A stretch of DNA of 22,364 bases from Elusimicrobiota bacterium (GTDB lineage: Bacteria; Elusimicrobiota; Elusimicrobia; UBA1565), in contig DMEZ01000044.1 in the NCBI GenBank assembly GCA_003450735.1, positions 125,150 through 147,513 of the forward strand, written 5' to 3'. This document shows, one piece after another, positions 8,101-16,602 of this stretch. The notes below the pieces were generated by a model that had not been told where the DNA came from, searched no databases, and was given only the letters and a program-made list of their open reading frames with translations. Every line of letters begins with the position of its first letter. Position 1 is the stretch's first letter. A program made the translations under genes and the position numbers.

Positions 8101-9366
8101 ATGGACTACGCGAAAGCGCTCGAGTTCCTCGACCTGCGCCGCGAGACCCTCTGGAACCTCGGCCTCGAGCGCATCCGCATCGTCTCGGAGCGCTTGGGGA
8201 ACCCGCACCGCGCCTTCCCCTGCGTCCACGTCGCCGGGACGAACGGGAAGGGCAGCTTCTGCGCCCTGCTCGCCTCCGTGCTCAAGGAAGCCGGCCATAA
8301 GACGGGGCTCTACGTCTCTCCGCACCTCTGCGAGGTGCGCGAGCGCATCCAGGTCGACGGCGGAAGGATCTCAAAAGAGGACTTCGGGAGAGCGCTCGCC
8401 GCCGTGCGCGAGGCTGAGACCGAGCCGGCCACCTATTTCGAGGCCTTGACGGCCGCGGCCTTCCTGCATTTCCGCGAAGCGAAGAGCGACGTCGCTGTCG
8501 TTGAATCGGGGCTTGGCGGCCGCCTCGACGCCACCAATGTGCTCGAGCGGCCGCTCCTGAGCGTCGTCACCTCCATCGGGCTCGACCATCAGGAGCACCT
8601 CGGGGGCACCCTCGCCGCCATCGCCGGCGAGAAGGCGGGCATCTTCAAACGCGGCTCCCCCTGCCTCATCGGCGAGGAGGCTTTGGAGCCCAGGGCCGTC
8701 CTCGAGGCTCGCGCCCGGGAACTGGGCTGTCAGTTCCACGGCAGGCAGACCCGTCTTGAAGCGGTCTCGACGGACTGGGAGCGGGGCTTCCAGGAGGTCG
8801 AAGGCCCCTTCGGGCGCTGCCGGCTCGGCCTCCTCGGCTCGGCCGCGCTCGGCAACGCCGGGCTCGTCTGCGACGCGGCGGGGCTCCTGCGCGAGCGGGG
8901 GCTGGACATCCCGGACGAAGCCCTGCGCCGCGGACTCGAGCGCGTCCGCTGGCCGGGGCGCTTCCAGGTCGTCCAGGCGGGAGGCCGGCCCCTCGTCCTT
9001 GACGGGGCCCACAACCCGGCCGCGATGGAGCGCTTCGTCTCCACCTGGACGTCCTCGCCCTTCTCGGGCCGCCGCTCGAACTTCATCATCGGGATGCTGG
9101 CCGACAAGGACCACGAGAGCATGGTCCGCCTGCTGGCCCCGCACCTGCGGGAGGCGATCGTCGTCCGTCCCGACTCGCCGCGGGCGCTCGAACCCGAAAG
9201 CCTGGCCGCGCGCCTGAGGGCCGCCGGCTGTCCGAAGGTCGCCATCGCCCGCTCGCCCGCGGAGGCGCTTGGAGCTTGGCTCCAGAGCGGAGCCGAGGCC
9301 GGGGCCGTCTGCGGGTCGTTCTATCTGGTCGGGGGCGTCCTGCGCGCCCTGGGGAGGCTCCCGTGA
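8101..9366 (+). CDS. folC: Folylpolyglutamate synthase / dihydrofolate synthase
   Basis: This 421-residue Mur-ligase-family enzyme adds glutamate to dihydropteroate and/or tetrahydrofolate. The ATP-binding P-loop HVAGTNGKGS is at about 43-52, followed by LYVSPHLCEVRERI. VVESGLGGRLDATNV (metal/ATP site) and TSIGLDHQEHLG follow, and the C-terminal ligase domain carries VLDGAHNPAAM and a GMLADKD block. All are characteristic of FolC. No good SD precedes ATG 8101, which suggests coupling to murA or an atypical initiation region. Its TGA overlaps the GTG of the ROK kinase by four bases, so the two are translationally coupled. Whether it has both activities cannot be decided here. Confidence 0.93.
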   Translation: MDYAKALEFLDLRRETLWNLGLERIRIVSERLGNPHRAFPCVHVAGTNGKGSFCALLASVLKEAGHKTGLYVSPHLCEVRERIQVDGGRISKEDFGRALAAVREAETEPATYFEALTAAAFLHFREAKSDVAVVESGLGGRLDATNVLERPLLSVVTSIGLDHQEHLGGTLAAIAGEKAGIFKRGSPCLIGEEALEPRAVLEARARELGCQFHGRQTRLEAVSTDWERGFQEVEGPFGRCRLGLLGSAALGNAGLVCDAAGLLRERGLDIPDEALRRGLERVRWPGRFQVVQAGGRPLVLDGAHNPAAMERFVSTWTSSPFSGRRSNFIIGMLADKDHESMVRLLAPHLREAIVVRPDSPRALEPESLAARLRAAGCPKVAIARSPAEALGAWLQSGAEAGAVCGSFYLVGGVLRALGRLP

Positions 9367-10313
9367 AGCGCGCCGTCGGCATCGGCGTGGATATCGGCGG
9401 CACCTTCACCAAGATCGCGGCCGTGGACCCGCGGGGGCGCCTGCTGGCCCTCTCCGAGGTGCCGACCGACCCGCAGAAGGGCCCCAAGGCCTTCATCGTC
9501 CGGGCGGCCGAGGCGGTGCGTTCGCTCGAGCACGCCCTGGGCCGCAAGGGCGACGCGGTCGGCATCGGGGCGGCGGGCGACGTGGACTCCGCGGGCGGCC
9601 GTCTGCGCTTCGCGCCGAACCTCAGGCCCTTCGAGGAGTTCCCCCTGAGGGACGCGCTCTCCCGGGCCCTTCGGCGCCCGGCCACGATGCACAACGACGC
9701 CAACTCGGCCGCCTGGGGGGGGTTCGTCATCGAGCTCAAGCGCGGCGTGAGGAACATGGCCGCCATCACCATGGGCACCGGCATCGGCGGGGGGCTGGTT
9801 TTGGACGGACGGCTCTACGAAGGGTCCACCGGCTCGGCGGGCGAGATCGGGCATATGAAGGTCTTCCCGGGCGGCGAGCGCTGCGGCTGCGGCTCGAAGG
9901 GCTGCCTGGAGGCCTACGCCGGGCGCCACGCCATCGTCCGCGCGGCCGAGCGCCTGCTCGCCGAACAGCCGGGGCGCAAATCGAGGCTGAGGGCTCTTCC
10001 CGGGAAGCTCGACCCTCGCGAGATCGCGGAGGCGGCCTCCGCCGGGGACGCGCTCGCCCGCGAGGTGTGGCGGGGCGTCGGCCACGCGCTCGGCCTGGGC
10101 GTGATCGACCTGGTGCTTTTGCTCAACCTCGACGCGGTCCTCATCGTGGGCGGGGTCGCCCGGGCGGGCGCCCTCTTCCTCGGCGAGATCGAGAGGGCCC
10201 TGCGCGAGAGCCCGTTCCGCACGCCCTGCGGGCGCGTGCGCGTGCGCATCGGCCGCACGGACAACCTGGGAGCCCTCGGAGCGGGCCTGCTATCCCTTGA
10301 GGGCCGCCGCTAG
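9363..10313 (+). CDS. ROK-family sugar kinase, glucokinase-like
   Basis: This 316-residue ROK-family protein lacks the N-terminal DNA-binding domain of ROK repressors, so it is a kinase. The phosphate-1 loop GVDIGGTFTK is at 8-17, the catalytic Asp lies in MHNDANSAAWG, and TMGTGIGGGLVLDG is the phosphate-2 loop. The ROK zinc signature GHMKVFPGGERCGCGSKGCLEAYAG spans the His and three Cys ligands. VIVGG-type adenosine-binding sequence is near the C-terminus. It phosphorylates glucose, an N-acetylhexosamine or a related sugar; the substrate is not decided. GTG 9363 overlaps the folC stop (GTGA), and its own end overlaps the next gene by 17 bases, so it is embedded in an envelope-related operon. 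Confidence 0.9.
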   Translation: MKRAVGIGVDIGGTFTKIAAVDPRGRLLALSEVPTDPQKGPKAFIVRAAEAVRSLEHALGRKGDAVGIGAAGDVDSAGGRLRFAPNLRPFEEFPLRDALSRALRRPATMHNDANSAAWGGFVIELKRGVRNMAAITMGTGIGGGLVLDGRLYEGSTGSAGEIGHMKVFPGGERCGCGSKGCLEAYAGRHAIVRAAERLLAEQPGRKSRLRALPGKLDPREIAEAASAGDALAREVWRGVGHALGLGVIDLVLLLNLDAVLIVGGVARAGALFLGEIERALRESPFRTPCGRVRVRIGRTDNLGALGAGLLSLEGRR

Positions 10314-12447
10314 CCTCCTCGCCCTTCTGGCTTTGCCGGCCGCGGGCCTGCGCGCGGCCGAGGACCCCTCCGTTTCCACGGCGGCCTTCGTCCTGCCTTC
10401 GCCGCCCGAAGACCACGTGGACTTCTCCGCGGACTCGGTGGAGTTCGTCAAGCGCGAGGACGTGGACCTTTCCACCGCGGCGGGCACCCTGCTCAAGCTC
10501 GAGGGGCACGTCGTGCTCAAGGAGACCACTTGGACCATCCGGGCCGGGGACCTCCTCGTGGACCTCGACTCCCGCACGGCGGCCGCCTCGAGCGGCCTCG
10601 AGATGGACGACGGCTCCAGCGTGGTCTACGGCGACTCGGGTTTCTTCGACCTCGAGGCCCGCGAGGGGCGCCTGCTGGGGGCGCGGGCGGGCTATCCTCC
10701 TTGGCGCATCCAGGCGGCCGAGGCCCAGCTCTACAGCGACCGCCGCGTGCGCTTCAAGAGCACCCGCTTCACCAGCTGCGATGAGCCTTCGCCGGACTAC
10801 CACTTCCGCGCTTCGAGCGTCCACCTCAAGCCCAAGCAGTACCTCTGGGCCTGGAACCCGGTCTTCTACGTCGGCAAGGTCCCCATCTTCTACAGCCCCT
10901 TCCTGTGGAAGTCCCTGAAGGAGAAGCACCTCCTCCGGGCGCGGGTCAGCCCGGGCTACGACCGCCGCAACGGCGTCTTCGCCCGCAGCACGACGCTCTT
11001 CAACCTCTCGCCCGCCCTCTACGGGAAGCTCTACCTCGACTACTACGGCTCGCAGGGGCCCGGCGGCGGGGCTGAGCTCCAGTACCGTGATTCCGAGGAC
11101 TCCCGAGGCGTCCTCTACGGCTACACCGTCCGAGACAAGGACACCGGCCGGGAGCGCTGGAGCGTGGTCTCGGACGCCTATCGGACGCTCAGTTCCAGCT
11201 ATTCCTTCCAGGCCCGTCTGCAGGCGCAGTCGGACGCGGACTTCAACAACGACTACTCCCGGACGAACGCCTTCCGGGTCACTCCGGAACTGGTCAATGG
11301 GGCGGCCTTCGTCCGCCGCACGGGGCTGACGACGACCAGGCTCTCCTACTCGCGGCTCGACCGCCAGGAGGCCGTCTCGGTGGACGACCCGGGCAAGGCC
11401 CGCTTCGTGCGGCAAGCGGAGAGCATGCCCCGCCTGGACTTCCAGACCGCCCCGCTCGCCCTGAAGGGCACGAAGTGGCTCGCGACCGTGACCGGCTTCG
11501 CCGACAACCAGTTCGAGCTCCCTCGCGACTACCTGAAGAGGACGGCCGGGGGAGCGGTGGAGGTGACGCGGCCGCTGAACCTGCGCCGGGGCTTGAGCCT
11601 CACGCCCAAAGCCTCCTTTGGGGAGGCCTACGAGAGCCGCTTCGACGACCTCACGAGCTTCGGCTCGACGCGCACCTATCAGGACGTCGCCATCGGGCGC
11701 TACCAGCTGGGCGGGGATCTGCGCCTCAACTCTCCCGCCGGCTACTGGGACGCCGAGTACTCCCTCAAGCGGCGGCTCAAGCCCGACACGATGGAGGATG
11801 ACGCCGGGGCCATGGACCGGGGAGTGGAGGAGAGCCTCTTGAGCCTCCAGGACACCCTGATGCCGAGGCGGGGCGTCGTCATGCGCTTCGGCACCGGCTA
11901 CGACTTCCGCCGGCCGCGAGACCAGGAGATCTCGTTCAGGCGCCGCGTCCAGCCGTTCTTCGGCGACGTGACGTGGTCTTTGGGGCGCGACTGGGACGTG
12001 TCCCTCCGGGAAGAGTACCAGCTCGAGGACGGCAACCGAGCCTTCCTGGTCCAGGCGGACTGGGGCGAACGGGGGGCGACCTTCGCCGGCTTGGGGATGC
12101 TCAACACCTTCGACCACGCCGACACCTATCTGGCCTCGGCCGAGGCCGGCTGGGCGCCGAGCAGCGCGTCTTGGCGGGTGGCCGGCGCTCTGCGCTGCGA
12201 CATCCGGAGCCTGGGCGGGTACCGCATCGGCACGGCGCGCCTCTTCGAGAAGGAAGTATCGCTGGTCAAGATGCTCCATGATTTCTACGCGCGCGTGCTC
12301 TTCCGGGTGCGTCCCGGCGGCGTGAAGGAGGTCACCGCCCGCGTGGAGATGCTCGGCGGGCTCGAAACCGCGCGGAAGATCGTCAAGAAGGGCTGGGAGA
12401 GGGAGTGGTTCCCTTGGAGGAAGAAGACGAGCGAGGAGGAAGACTGA
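10297..12447 (+). CDS. LptD-like outer-membrane assembly protein
   Basis: This 716-residue protein starts with a signal peptide (MRAAASLLALLALPAAGLRA, probable cleavage before AE). An OstA/LptA-like beta-jellyroll region (about 40-155) has repeated strand patterns such as LLKLEGHVVLKE. The motif TSCDEPSPDYHFRAS (159-173) and the following NPVFYVGKVPIFYSPF (187-202) correspond to the conserved junction of LptD between its periplasmic domain and the beta-barrel. The remainder is rich in alternating amphipathic strands. LptD inserts lipopolysaccharide into the outer leaflet of the outer membrane. Start codon TTG 10297 lies inside the ROK gene (17-base overlap); it is the only start that gives a proper signal peptide. 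Divergence from proteobacterial LptD makes the exact lipid cargo uncertain. Confidence 0.75.
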   Translation: MRAAASLLALLALPAAGLRAAEDPSVSTAAFVLPSPPEDHVDFSADSVEFVKREDVDLSTAAGTLLKLEGHVVLKETTWTIRAGDLLVDLDSRTAAASSGLEMDDGSSVVYGDSGFFDLEAREGRLLGARAGYPPWRIQAAEAQLYSDRRVRFKSTRFTSCDEPSPDYHFRASSVHLKPKQYLWAWNPVFYVGKVPIFYSPFLWKSLKEKHLLRARVSPGYDRRNGVFARSTTLFNLSPALYGKLYLDYYGSQGPGGGAELQYRDSEDSRGVLYGYTVRDKDTGRERWSVVSDAYRTLSSSYSFQARLQAQSDADFNNDYSRTNAFRVTPELVNGAAFVRRTGLTTTRLSYSRLDRQEAVSVDDPGKARFVRQAESMPRLDFQTAPLALKGTKWLATVTGFADNQFELPRDYLKRTAGGAVEVTRPLNLRRGLSLTPKASFGEAYESRFDDLTSFGSTRTYQDVAIGRYQLGGDLRLNSPAGYWDAEYSLKRRLKPDTMEDDAGAMDRGVEESLLSLQDTLMPRRGVVMRFGTGYDFRRPRDQEISFRRRVQPFFGDVTWSLGRDWDVSLREEYQLEDGNRAFLVQADWGERGATFAGLGMLNTFDHADTYLASAEAGWAPSSASWRVAGALRCDIRSLGGYRIGTARLFEKEVSLVKMLHDFYARVLFRVRPGGVKEVTARVEMLGGLETARKIVKKGWEREWFPWRKKTSEEED

Positions 12448-12448
12448 C

Positions 12449-14311
12449 ATGACAGATAGGACCGGACGCCCGTTCCCCGCGAAAGCCGTCCTGGCCGCCG
12501 CGCTCCTGCTGACCTTCCTCTCGTTCCTGTTCTCCCCTTTCTACATGAAGCACCTGCGCGCCAAGTTCGCCCGCCAGCTGCCCCAGGAGTGGGAGAAGGT
12601 GACCAACAACGGGAGCTACGCGCACGCCTCGCCCCTGCTCATCACCGCGAAGAACATCGAGGAAGGCATCTACGCCATCAAGGTGCGCCAGGCCTACCGG
12701 CACGGCTTCCCCTACGACCCCTACCTGGGCGACCGGACGCTCAAGTCCTGGATGTTCGACTGCCTGATGTTCTACCCCATCGTCCCCTTCGTCTGGCTGG
12801 CCGGCGGGGACCTCCAACAGGGCTGGGTTCTAGCGGCCGCGGTTTTCGCGACGCTCTGGGTGTTCTTCCTCTACCGCGTGTTCCTGCGCTGGGGGCAGGA
12901 CGAGGCTCTCGCGCTCCTGTGGGCCGTGGGGGCGTTCTTCTTCATCGACACGTTCCTGCACGTCGTGAAGCTCTTCCACCTGGGCCCGCGCGCCTGGCCC
13001 AACTGGCTGTTCCTGCTCTTCGCTTCGACGACCGGACAGGTGCAGTTCATGCGCCTGCCGAGCCCGGGGCTGACCCTGCTGATGAGCGCGCTGCTCCTGT
13101 CGGCCTGCCTCGCCCTCGCGGCTTCCCGGGAGCGGCGCCTGGGGCTGTCCATCCTCGCGGGGCTCGGCACCGGCCTGCTCTGCTTCGTGCACCCCTTCGA
13201 GTGGATGTACGGGGTCGGGACGCTCGCGCTCTTCCTCGTTCTGGCCTGGACGTCCGGTCTCCCGGTCGCGGGCCGCTCCAATCTGCTGGCCGCCCTGGTG
13301 CCGGCCTCGGTCGTTTCCGCGGGCTACTACGCCCTCTCCTCCGCGATGACCCGGGAGGTCATGGCCGACATCGTGTCCAGGGTCGGATCCGTCGAGCGCC
13401 GCTTCCACTGGCAAGCGGTCTTCTTCCTGCTCGCGGCCGCGGCTTTCTGGTCGAAGGCCCGCCGGGAGCAGGGCGGCCGCCGATGGGCCTGGTGCCTGCT
13501 CAGCGCGGGCTGCGGGGTCTGCTTCCTGAGCGGGGGGTTCTCGCTTGTCCTGGGCTACGACGTGCAGGTGTACGGGCACATGACGCTCATCGGCGGCCTG
13601 AGCGTCCTATTGGCCCTCCTGGGCTGGAGCCTGGAGCATCCCCAGCGGCTGGGCTGGTTCCGGCGGCACTCCGCCGTGCTCGTCGCGGCCGTCTTCGCCT
13701 GGGTGTTCCTGAGGGAGAAGGCCTGGTCGGACACCCACTACAAGATCTTCGGCACGCCGCGGCACATCGAGGAGGCGGCCCGCTGGGTCCAGGGCAACAT
13801 CCCCGGGGCTCCGCTCGTCGTTTCGATCTCAGCCATCGCCACCCAGCAGCTCGCCCTGAACACGGACGTGCGGGCCCTGGTCACCGACGGCTCCTCCTCC
13901 TATGGGATGCCGGCGTCCACCGAGAGCCTCCTGCGAGGCTTCGCCAAGACGATCAAGGCCGCGGGGGCCGACCCCGAGAAGCTGCTCCAGGACCGGTGGG
14001 ATGATTTCCTGCGGCGGGACACCCTGAAGCAGCAGACCGCCTACTTCACGCGCAACGTCTCGCTCGAGCGAGCCGAGCAGGCCACCTGGCCGGCCTTCCT
14101 GGCCAACTACGGGTCGGGGAACCGGGAGCTGCTCGAGCGCATGCGCTCCGACATCCTGCGCTACCACGCGGAGGAGAGCCCGCCGCCCAAGCCGTACTAC
14201 CTGTGGCTCGGCCCCGGCGACGACGCGTACCTGCTCAGGACGCCTGAGAGCGCCGGCGGCCAGCTGCTCTACGACCACCGAGGCGTGCGCGTCTTCGGGT
14301 TCGCGCCCTGA
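12449..14311 (+). CDS. Polytopic membrane protein, GT-C glycosyltransferase-like
   Basis: This 620-residue protein is not assigned to a family. Residues about 12-32 form a first membrane span. A loop of about 75 residues follows, containing GFPYDPYLGDRTLKSW (87-101), then roughly ten further hydrophobic spans between about 105 and 420 (for example 127-146, 153-172, 206-226, 232-250, 254-268, 279-298, 322-334, 347-369, 378-394, 407-421). A soluble C-terminal domain of about 200 residues closes it. One large loop after span 1, many spans and a C-terminal soluble domain resemble GT-C glycosyltransferases using lipid-linked sugars, but no catalytic motif is firmly identified. ATG 12449 follows the lptD-like stop by one base, with GAGGAGGA at 12433-12440. 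The context suggests envelope polysaccharide or lipid assembly. Its last 77 bases lie antisense to the CYTH gene. Confidence 0.7.
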   Translation: MTDRTGRPFPAKAVLAAALLLTFLSFLFSPFYMKHLRAKFARQLPQEWEKVTNNGSYAHASPLLITAKNIEEGIYAIKVRQAYRHGFPYDPYLGDRTLKSWMFDCLMFYPIVPFVWLAGGDLQQGWVLAAAVFATLWVFFLYRVFLRWGQDEALALLWAVGAFFFIDTFLHVVKLFHLGPRAWPNWLFLLFASTTGQVQFMRLPSPGLTLLMSALLLSACLALAASRERRLGLSILAGLGTGLLCFVHPFEWMYGVGTLALFLVLAWTSGLPVAGRSNLLAALVPASVVSAGYYALSSAMTREVMADIVSRVGSVERRFHWQAVFFLLAAAAFWSKARREQGGRRWAWCLLSAGCGVCFLSGGFSLVLGYDVQVYGHMTLIGGLSVLLALLGWSLEHPQRLGWFRRHSAVLVAAVFAWVFLREKAWSDTHYKIFGTPRHIEEAARWVQGNIPGAPLVVSISAIATQQLALNTDVRALVTDGSSSYGMPASTESLLRGFAKTIKAAGADPEKLLQDRWDDFLRRDTLKQQTAYFTRNVSLERAEQATWPAFLANYGSGNRELLERMRSDILRYHAEESPPPKPYYLWLGPGDDAYLLRTPESAGGQLLYDHRGVRVFGFAP

Positions 14312-14846
14312 GCAGCTCCAGGTAGGAGCGGCGCTCGGAGCCGGAGAGGCCGAGGGCCCGGGCCGTGTCCAGCAGGCGGGCGGTCGCCGCCCGGCGCTTG
14401 GACGGCGGCGCCAGGATCTCCAGCTCCACAAATCGGCCGAGCCCGCGCACCTCGTCGAGGCTCGCCTCCACCCTAAAGGCCCCCCGCCTGAACCGGTAGA
14501 CCCTCCGGCGCTTGACGACCTTGGCGACAGGGCGGTATCCCAGGCCAGCCAGAAGCCGGGCGGCGTCGCGGGCCCCGCCCTCGAGCTGGACCACGACTTC
14601 AAGGCGGGTCTTCGTCGCGGCGTCGAGCTTGGGCCCCTTGTAGGTCAGCGAGATCTTGCGGCCGGTCCTGCGCAGGCGCAGAGCCTCGTCGGTGCGAGCG
14701 AAGTCCCGGTCGGGCGCGTTGAAATAGAGGTCCTCCTCCAGGCGTGCGGGGCCGGGGCGGGCGCCCCATTCGGCGAGGGCGGAGCGGAGGGCGGCATGGC
14801 CGGGGCAGGGATACTTGACCTCGATCTCGAGCATGGCAGGCCCCAT
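14235..14846 (-). CDS. CYTH-domain protein, class IV adenylate cyclase / triphosphatase-like
   Basis: The first 178 or so residues form a CYTH triphosphate-tunnel domain. EIEVKY (7-12) is the name-giving ExExK motif, followed by YFNAPDRDF, LRLRR (56-60), LTYKGPK (67-73), TRLEVVVQLEG and VEASLDEVRGLGRFVELEI (126-144). CyaB-like members hydrolyse thiamine triphosphate or other triphosphates, or cyclise ATP; the reaction here is unknown. ATG 14846 is favoured by GAAGG five bases upstream; ATG 14834 (199 residues, MLEIEVKY) is the alternative. The final 25 residues are an Arg-rich tail lying wholly within the 77-base antisense overlap with the convergent membrane-protein gene, so the tail may be a by-product of that overlap. 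Confidence 0.83.
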   Translation of the reverse strand: MGPAMLEIEVKYPCPGHAALRSALAEWGARPGPARLEEDLYFNAPDRDFARTDEALRLRRTGRKISLTYKGPKLDAATKTRLEVVVQLEGGARDAARLLAGLGYRPVAKVVKRRRVYRFRRGAFRVEASLDEVRGLGRFVELEILAPPSKRRAATARLLDTARALGLSGSERRSYLELLRARTRRRARLGGRRAAGRRRSQAS

Positions 14847-14868
14847 GATAGCCTTCGCGGCGGGCGGT

Positions 14869-14898
14869 TGGACAGCCCCGCAGGGCCTATGCTAGAAT
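14869..14898 (+). promoter_or_regulatory. Promoter of the polytopic protein operon
   Basis: TGGACA (14869-14874), an 18-base spacer and the extended -10 TGCTAGAAT (hexamer 14893-14898) make a plausible promoter, giving a leader of about 160 bases. A second TTGACA at 14935-14940 exists but is followed by only a weak -10 (TACGCT, 14958-14963). Two tandem copies of TAGGTCC (14898-14904 and 14905-14911) sit at the predicted transcription start and might be a protein site. Confidence 0.5.
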
Positions 14899-15065
14899 AG
14901 GTCCTAGGTCCCCCGTTGTTGAGACTTTTGTCCCTTGACAGGGGAGGACGTTCCCTTTACGCTAATAGTGACGCAGGAGTTGCGCGGGCTTTTCTTCTGA
15001 CGAGCAGATCGCCGGGAAGAGAGGTGTCGTCGCCGTTTTCAGTATCGTCGGAGCGAGGTGGTGTT
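14899..15065 (+). other. Long 5' leader of the polytopic protein operon
   Basis: About 167 bases separate the predicted transcription start from ATG 15066. The leader holds a small CCCT/AGGG hairpin (14932-14943), a TTGACA hexamer and the SD (GAGG at 15055-15058). I do not recognise a known riboswitch or T-box in it. Elsewhere in this window leaders are much shorter, so post-transcriptional control is possible. Confidence 0.35.
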
Positions 15066-16586
15066 ATGGACCCTAAGGCAACCCAGGAATTCGACATCCC
15101 CAAAATCGAAGGGCAGACCCTGCGCGCGCAGGAGGAGAAGGAGAAGAAGGGCGCCGGGTTCCTCGGCATGCTCCTCTCCAAACTGGGCTTGAACGGCGGG
15201 GCCCTGGGCGGCGCGGCGCTGGGCGAAGCGGGCGCGCTCGGCGGTCTCATGGCCACGAACGCCGGCGTCATAGGCCTCATCCTCGTGGGGACCACCATCG
15301 CGGCCGGCACCGGGATGTATTGGACGTTCTCCGGCTCGAAGGGAGGGGCCTCGCCCAACGTCTCGATGTCCTCCATGCTCCCGAAGAGCGATGCGCAGTC
15401 CTCAGACGCCCTCGCTGCCGCCGGCCAGAGGCCCGGCGGCGGAGCCGAAGGGGCGTCATCCTCCCTGGACTACGTGGCCCAAGCCAACGGCGCCGCCGGC
15501 CAGGGCGCCGGGGAAGGCGCCGGCGCTGATGCCGGCTCCGCCGAGGGAGCGGGCGCCGCCGAGGCGGGAGCGGACGGCCAGACGCAGGACGCGGCGGCCT
15601 CGTCCGGCGGGGGGAGCGCGTCGGCTTCGCCTGGAGCCCTGGCTCGAGCGCCGCTGCACAGACCCGCTTTCCATCGATCGCAGGGCCTCGGCGCATCCGG
15701 CTCCAGCGGAGCTTCGACTTCGGCGCGATCCGTTTCCGGCGGCGGCTCGGCTCAGGCGGCCCTGGGAGGGGGCAACCACTCTGTCAGGGGCAATCCCAGC
15801 TTGAAGGCGAGCCGGAACATGGCCTCTTCGAAGTTCGGACGCCGCGCGGTCCAGCAGGCCGGGCAGGCCCGCAAGCTCGCCCAGGGCAACCTCAAATCGG
15901 GGCAGGTGTCCAGCGCGGGGTCCGGGCTGACCTACGACGGCGGGCGGGGGGCGGTGGGGACGGCCGGCGTGCCGGCCGGCAAGGCCACGGAAGGCGTCGG
16001 CCTCGGCGGCACGGGGCTCGCCAACACGCCGAGCGCGACCACGATGAAGGACCTCAAGGAGATCCAGCCTCCCGTGCCGGACGTCGAAGAGAAGAAGAAC
16101 GTGACCCCGTACCAGAACCTCATCTACGCGGCGATCGGCGCGCTGGCCGTGGGCTTCATCGCCCTGCTGCTCGCGGGGCAATTCGTGAAGCAGGCGCAGG
16201 CCGGGAACGTGGGCATGTGGATGTGGGCGAAGCTCCTCGCGGGCATCGCGACGGCCGCGGGCATCGCCGCCGCGGCCATCGGCGGGATCCTCTGGGCCAA
16301 ATATGAGCAGATGGGCCAGGGCATGATGTTCCTGATGTCCGGCGGCCTGCTGGCCTTCCAGTCGGGCAAGGTCCTGATGGACGCCTTCGCGGCCGAGAAG
16401 GCTCAGAAGGAGCTGGCGACCAAGGTGGGCGCCGCCGATGCGGCCATGCGCGCATCCCTGGACGTGCCCAAGGGCGCGCCCGCGCCCAAGGTGGATTTCT
16501 CCATGCCGGCGGCCCAGCCGGGGCCGGCGCCGGTCGTGGATGTGCCGGCTCCTGTATCAACGACAGTAGTGCCGCCGTCCGTTTAA
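15066..16586 (+). CDS. Gly/Ala-rich polytopic membrane protein 1, unknown family
   Basis: This 506-residue protein was not recognised. A Lys/Glu-rich N-terminus (19-28) is followed by a Gly/Leu/Ala-rich stretch and a first span at about 65-86. Residues 90-335 are a low-complexity Gly/Ala/Ser region, acidic to neutral first, then basic (KASRNMASSKFGRR at 247-260). The motif PDVEEKKNVTPYQNL (338-352) introduces three hydrophobic segments at about 353-372, 388-410 and 417-436. A Pro/Ala/Val-rich tail ends the protein. Positive-inside reasoning puts the low-complexity region in the periplasm. ATG 15066 has GAGG seven bases upstream. The gene is co-transcribed with the next one (16-base gap), which shares its layout and the TPYQ motif. 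Confidence 0.8.
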   Translation: MDPKATQEFDIPKIEGQTLRAQEEKEKKGAGFLGMLLSKLGLNGGALGGAALGEAGALGGLMATNAGVIGLILVGTTIAAGTGMYWTFSGSKGGASPNVSMSSMLPKSDAQSSDALAAAGQRPGGGAEGASSSLDYVAQANGAAGQGAGEGAGADAGSAEGAGAAEAGADGQTQDAAASSGGGSASASPGALARAPLHRPAFHRSQGLGASGSSGASTSARSVSGGGSAQAALGGGNHSVRGNPSLKASRNMASSKFGRRAVQQAGQARKLAQGNLKSGQVSSAGSGLTYDGGRGAVGTAGVPAGKATEGVGLGGTGLANTPSATTMKDLKEIQPPVPDVEEKKNVTPYQNLIYAAIGALAVGFIALLLAGQFVKQAQAGNVGMWMWAKLLAGIATAAGIAAAAIGGILWAKYEQMGQGMMFLMSGGLLAFQSGKVLMDAFAAEKAQKELATKVGAADAAMRASLDVPKGAPAPKVDFSMPAAQPGPAPVVDVPAPVSTTVVPPSV

Positions 16587-16602
16587 GGAGAGAGGGGGAT
16601 CT

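Noticed and set aside
10141..12450. 769-codon minus-strand open frame opposite the LptD-like gene
   Set aside because: It is antisense to recognisable LptD motifs, has biased Arg/Ala/Glu/Val composition without domains, and lacks a plausible start region.
14899..15065. Riboswitch (for example c-di-GMP class) in the leader of polytopic protein 1
   Set aside because: A GACGCA-like stretch is present, but the conserved core and paired elements of known classes could not be found by eye.
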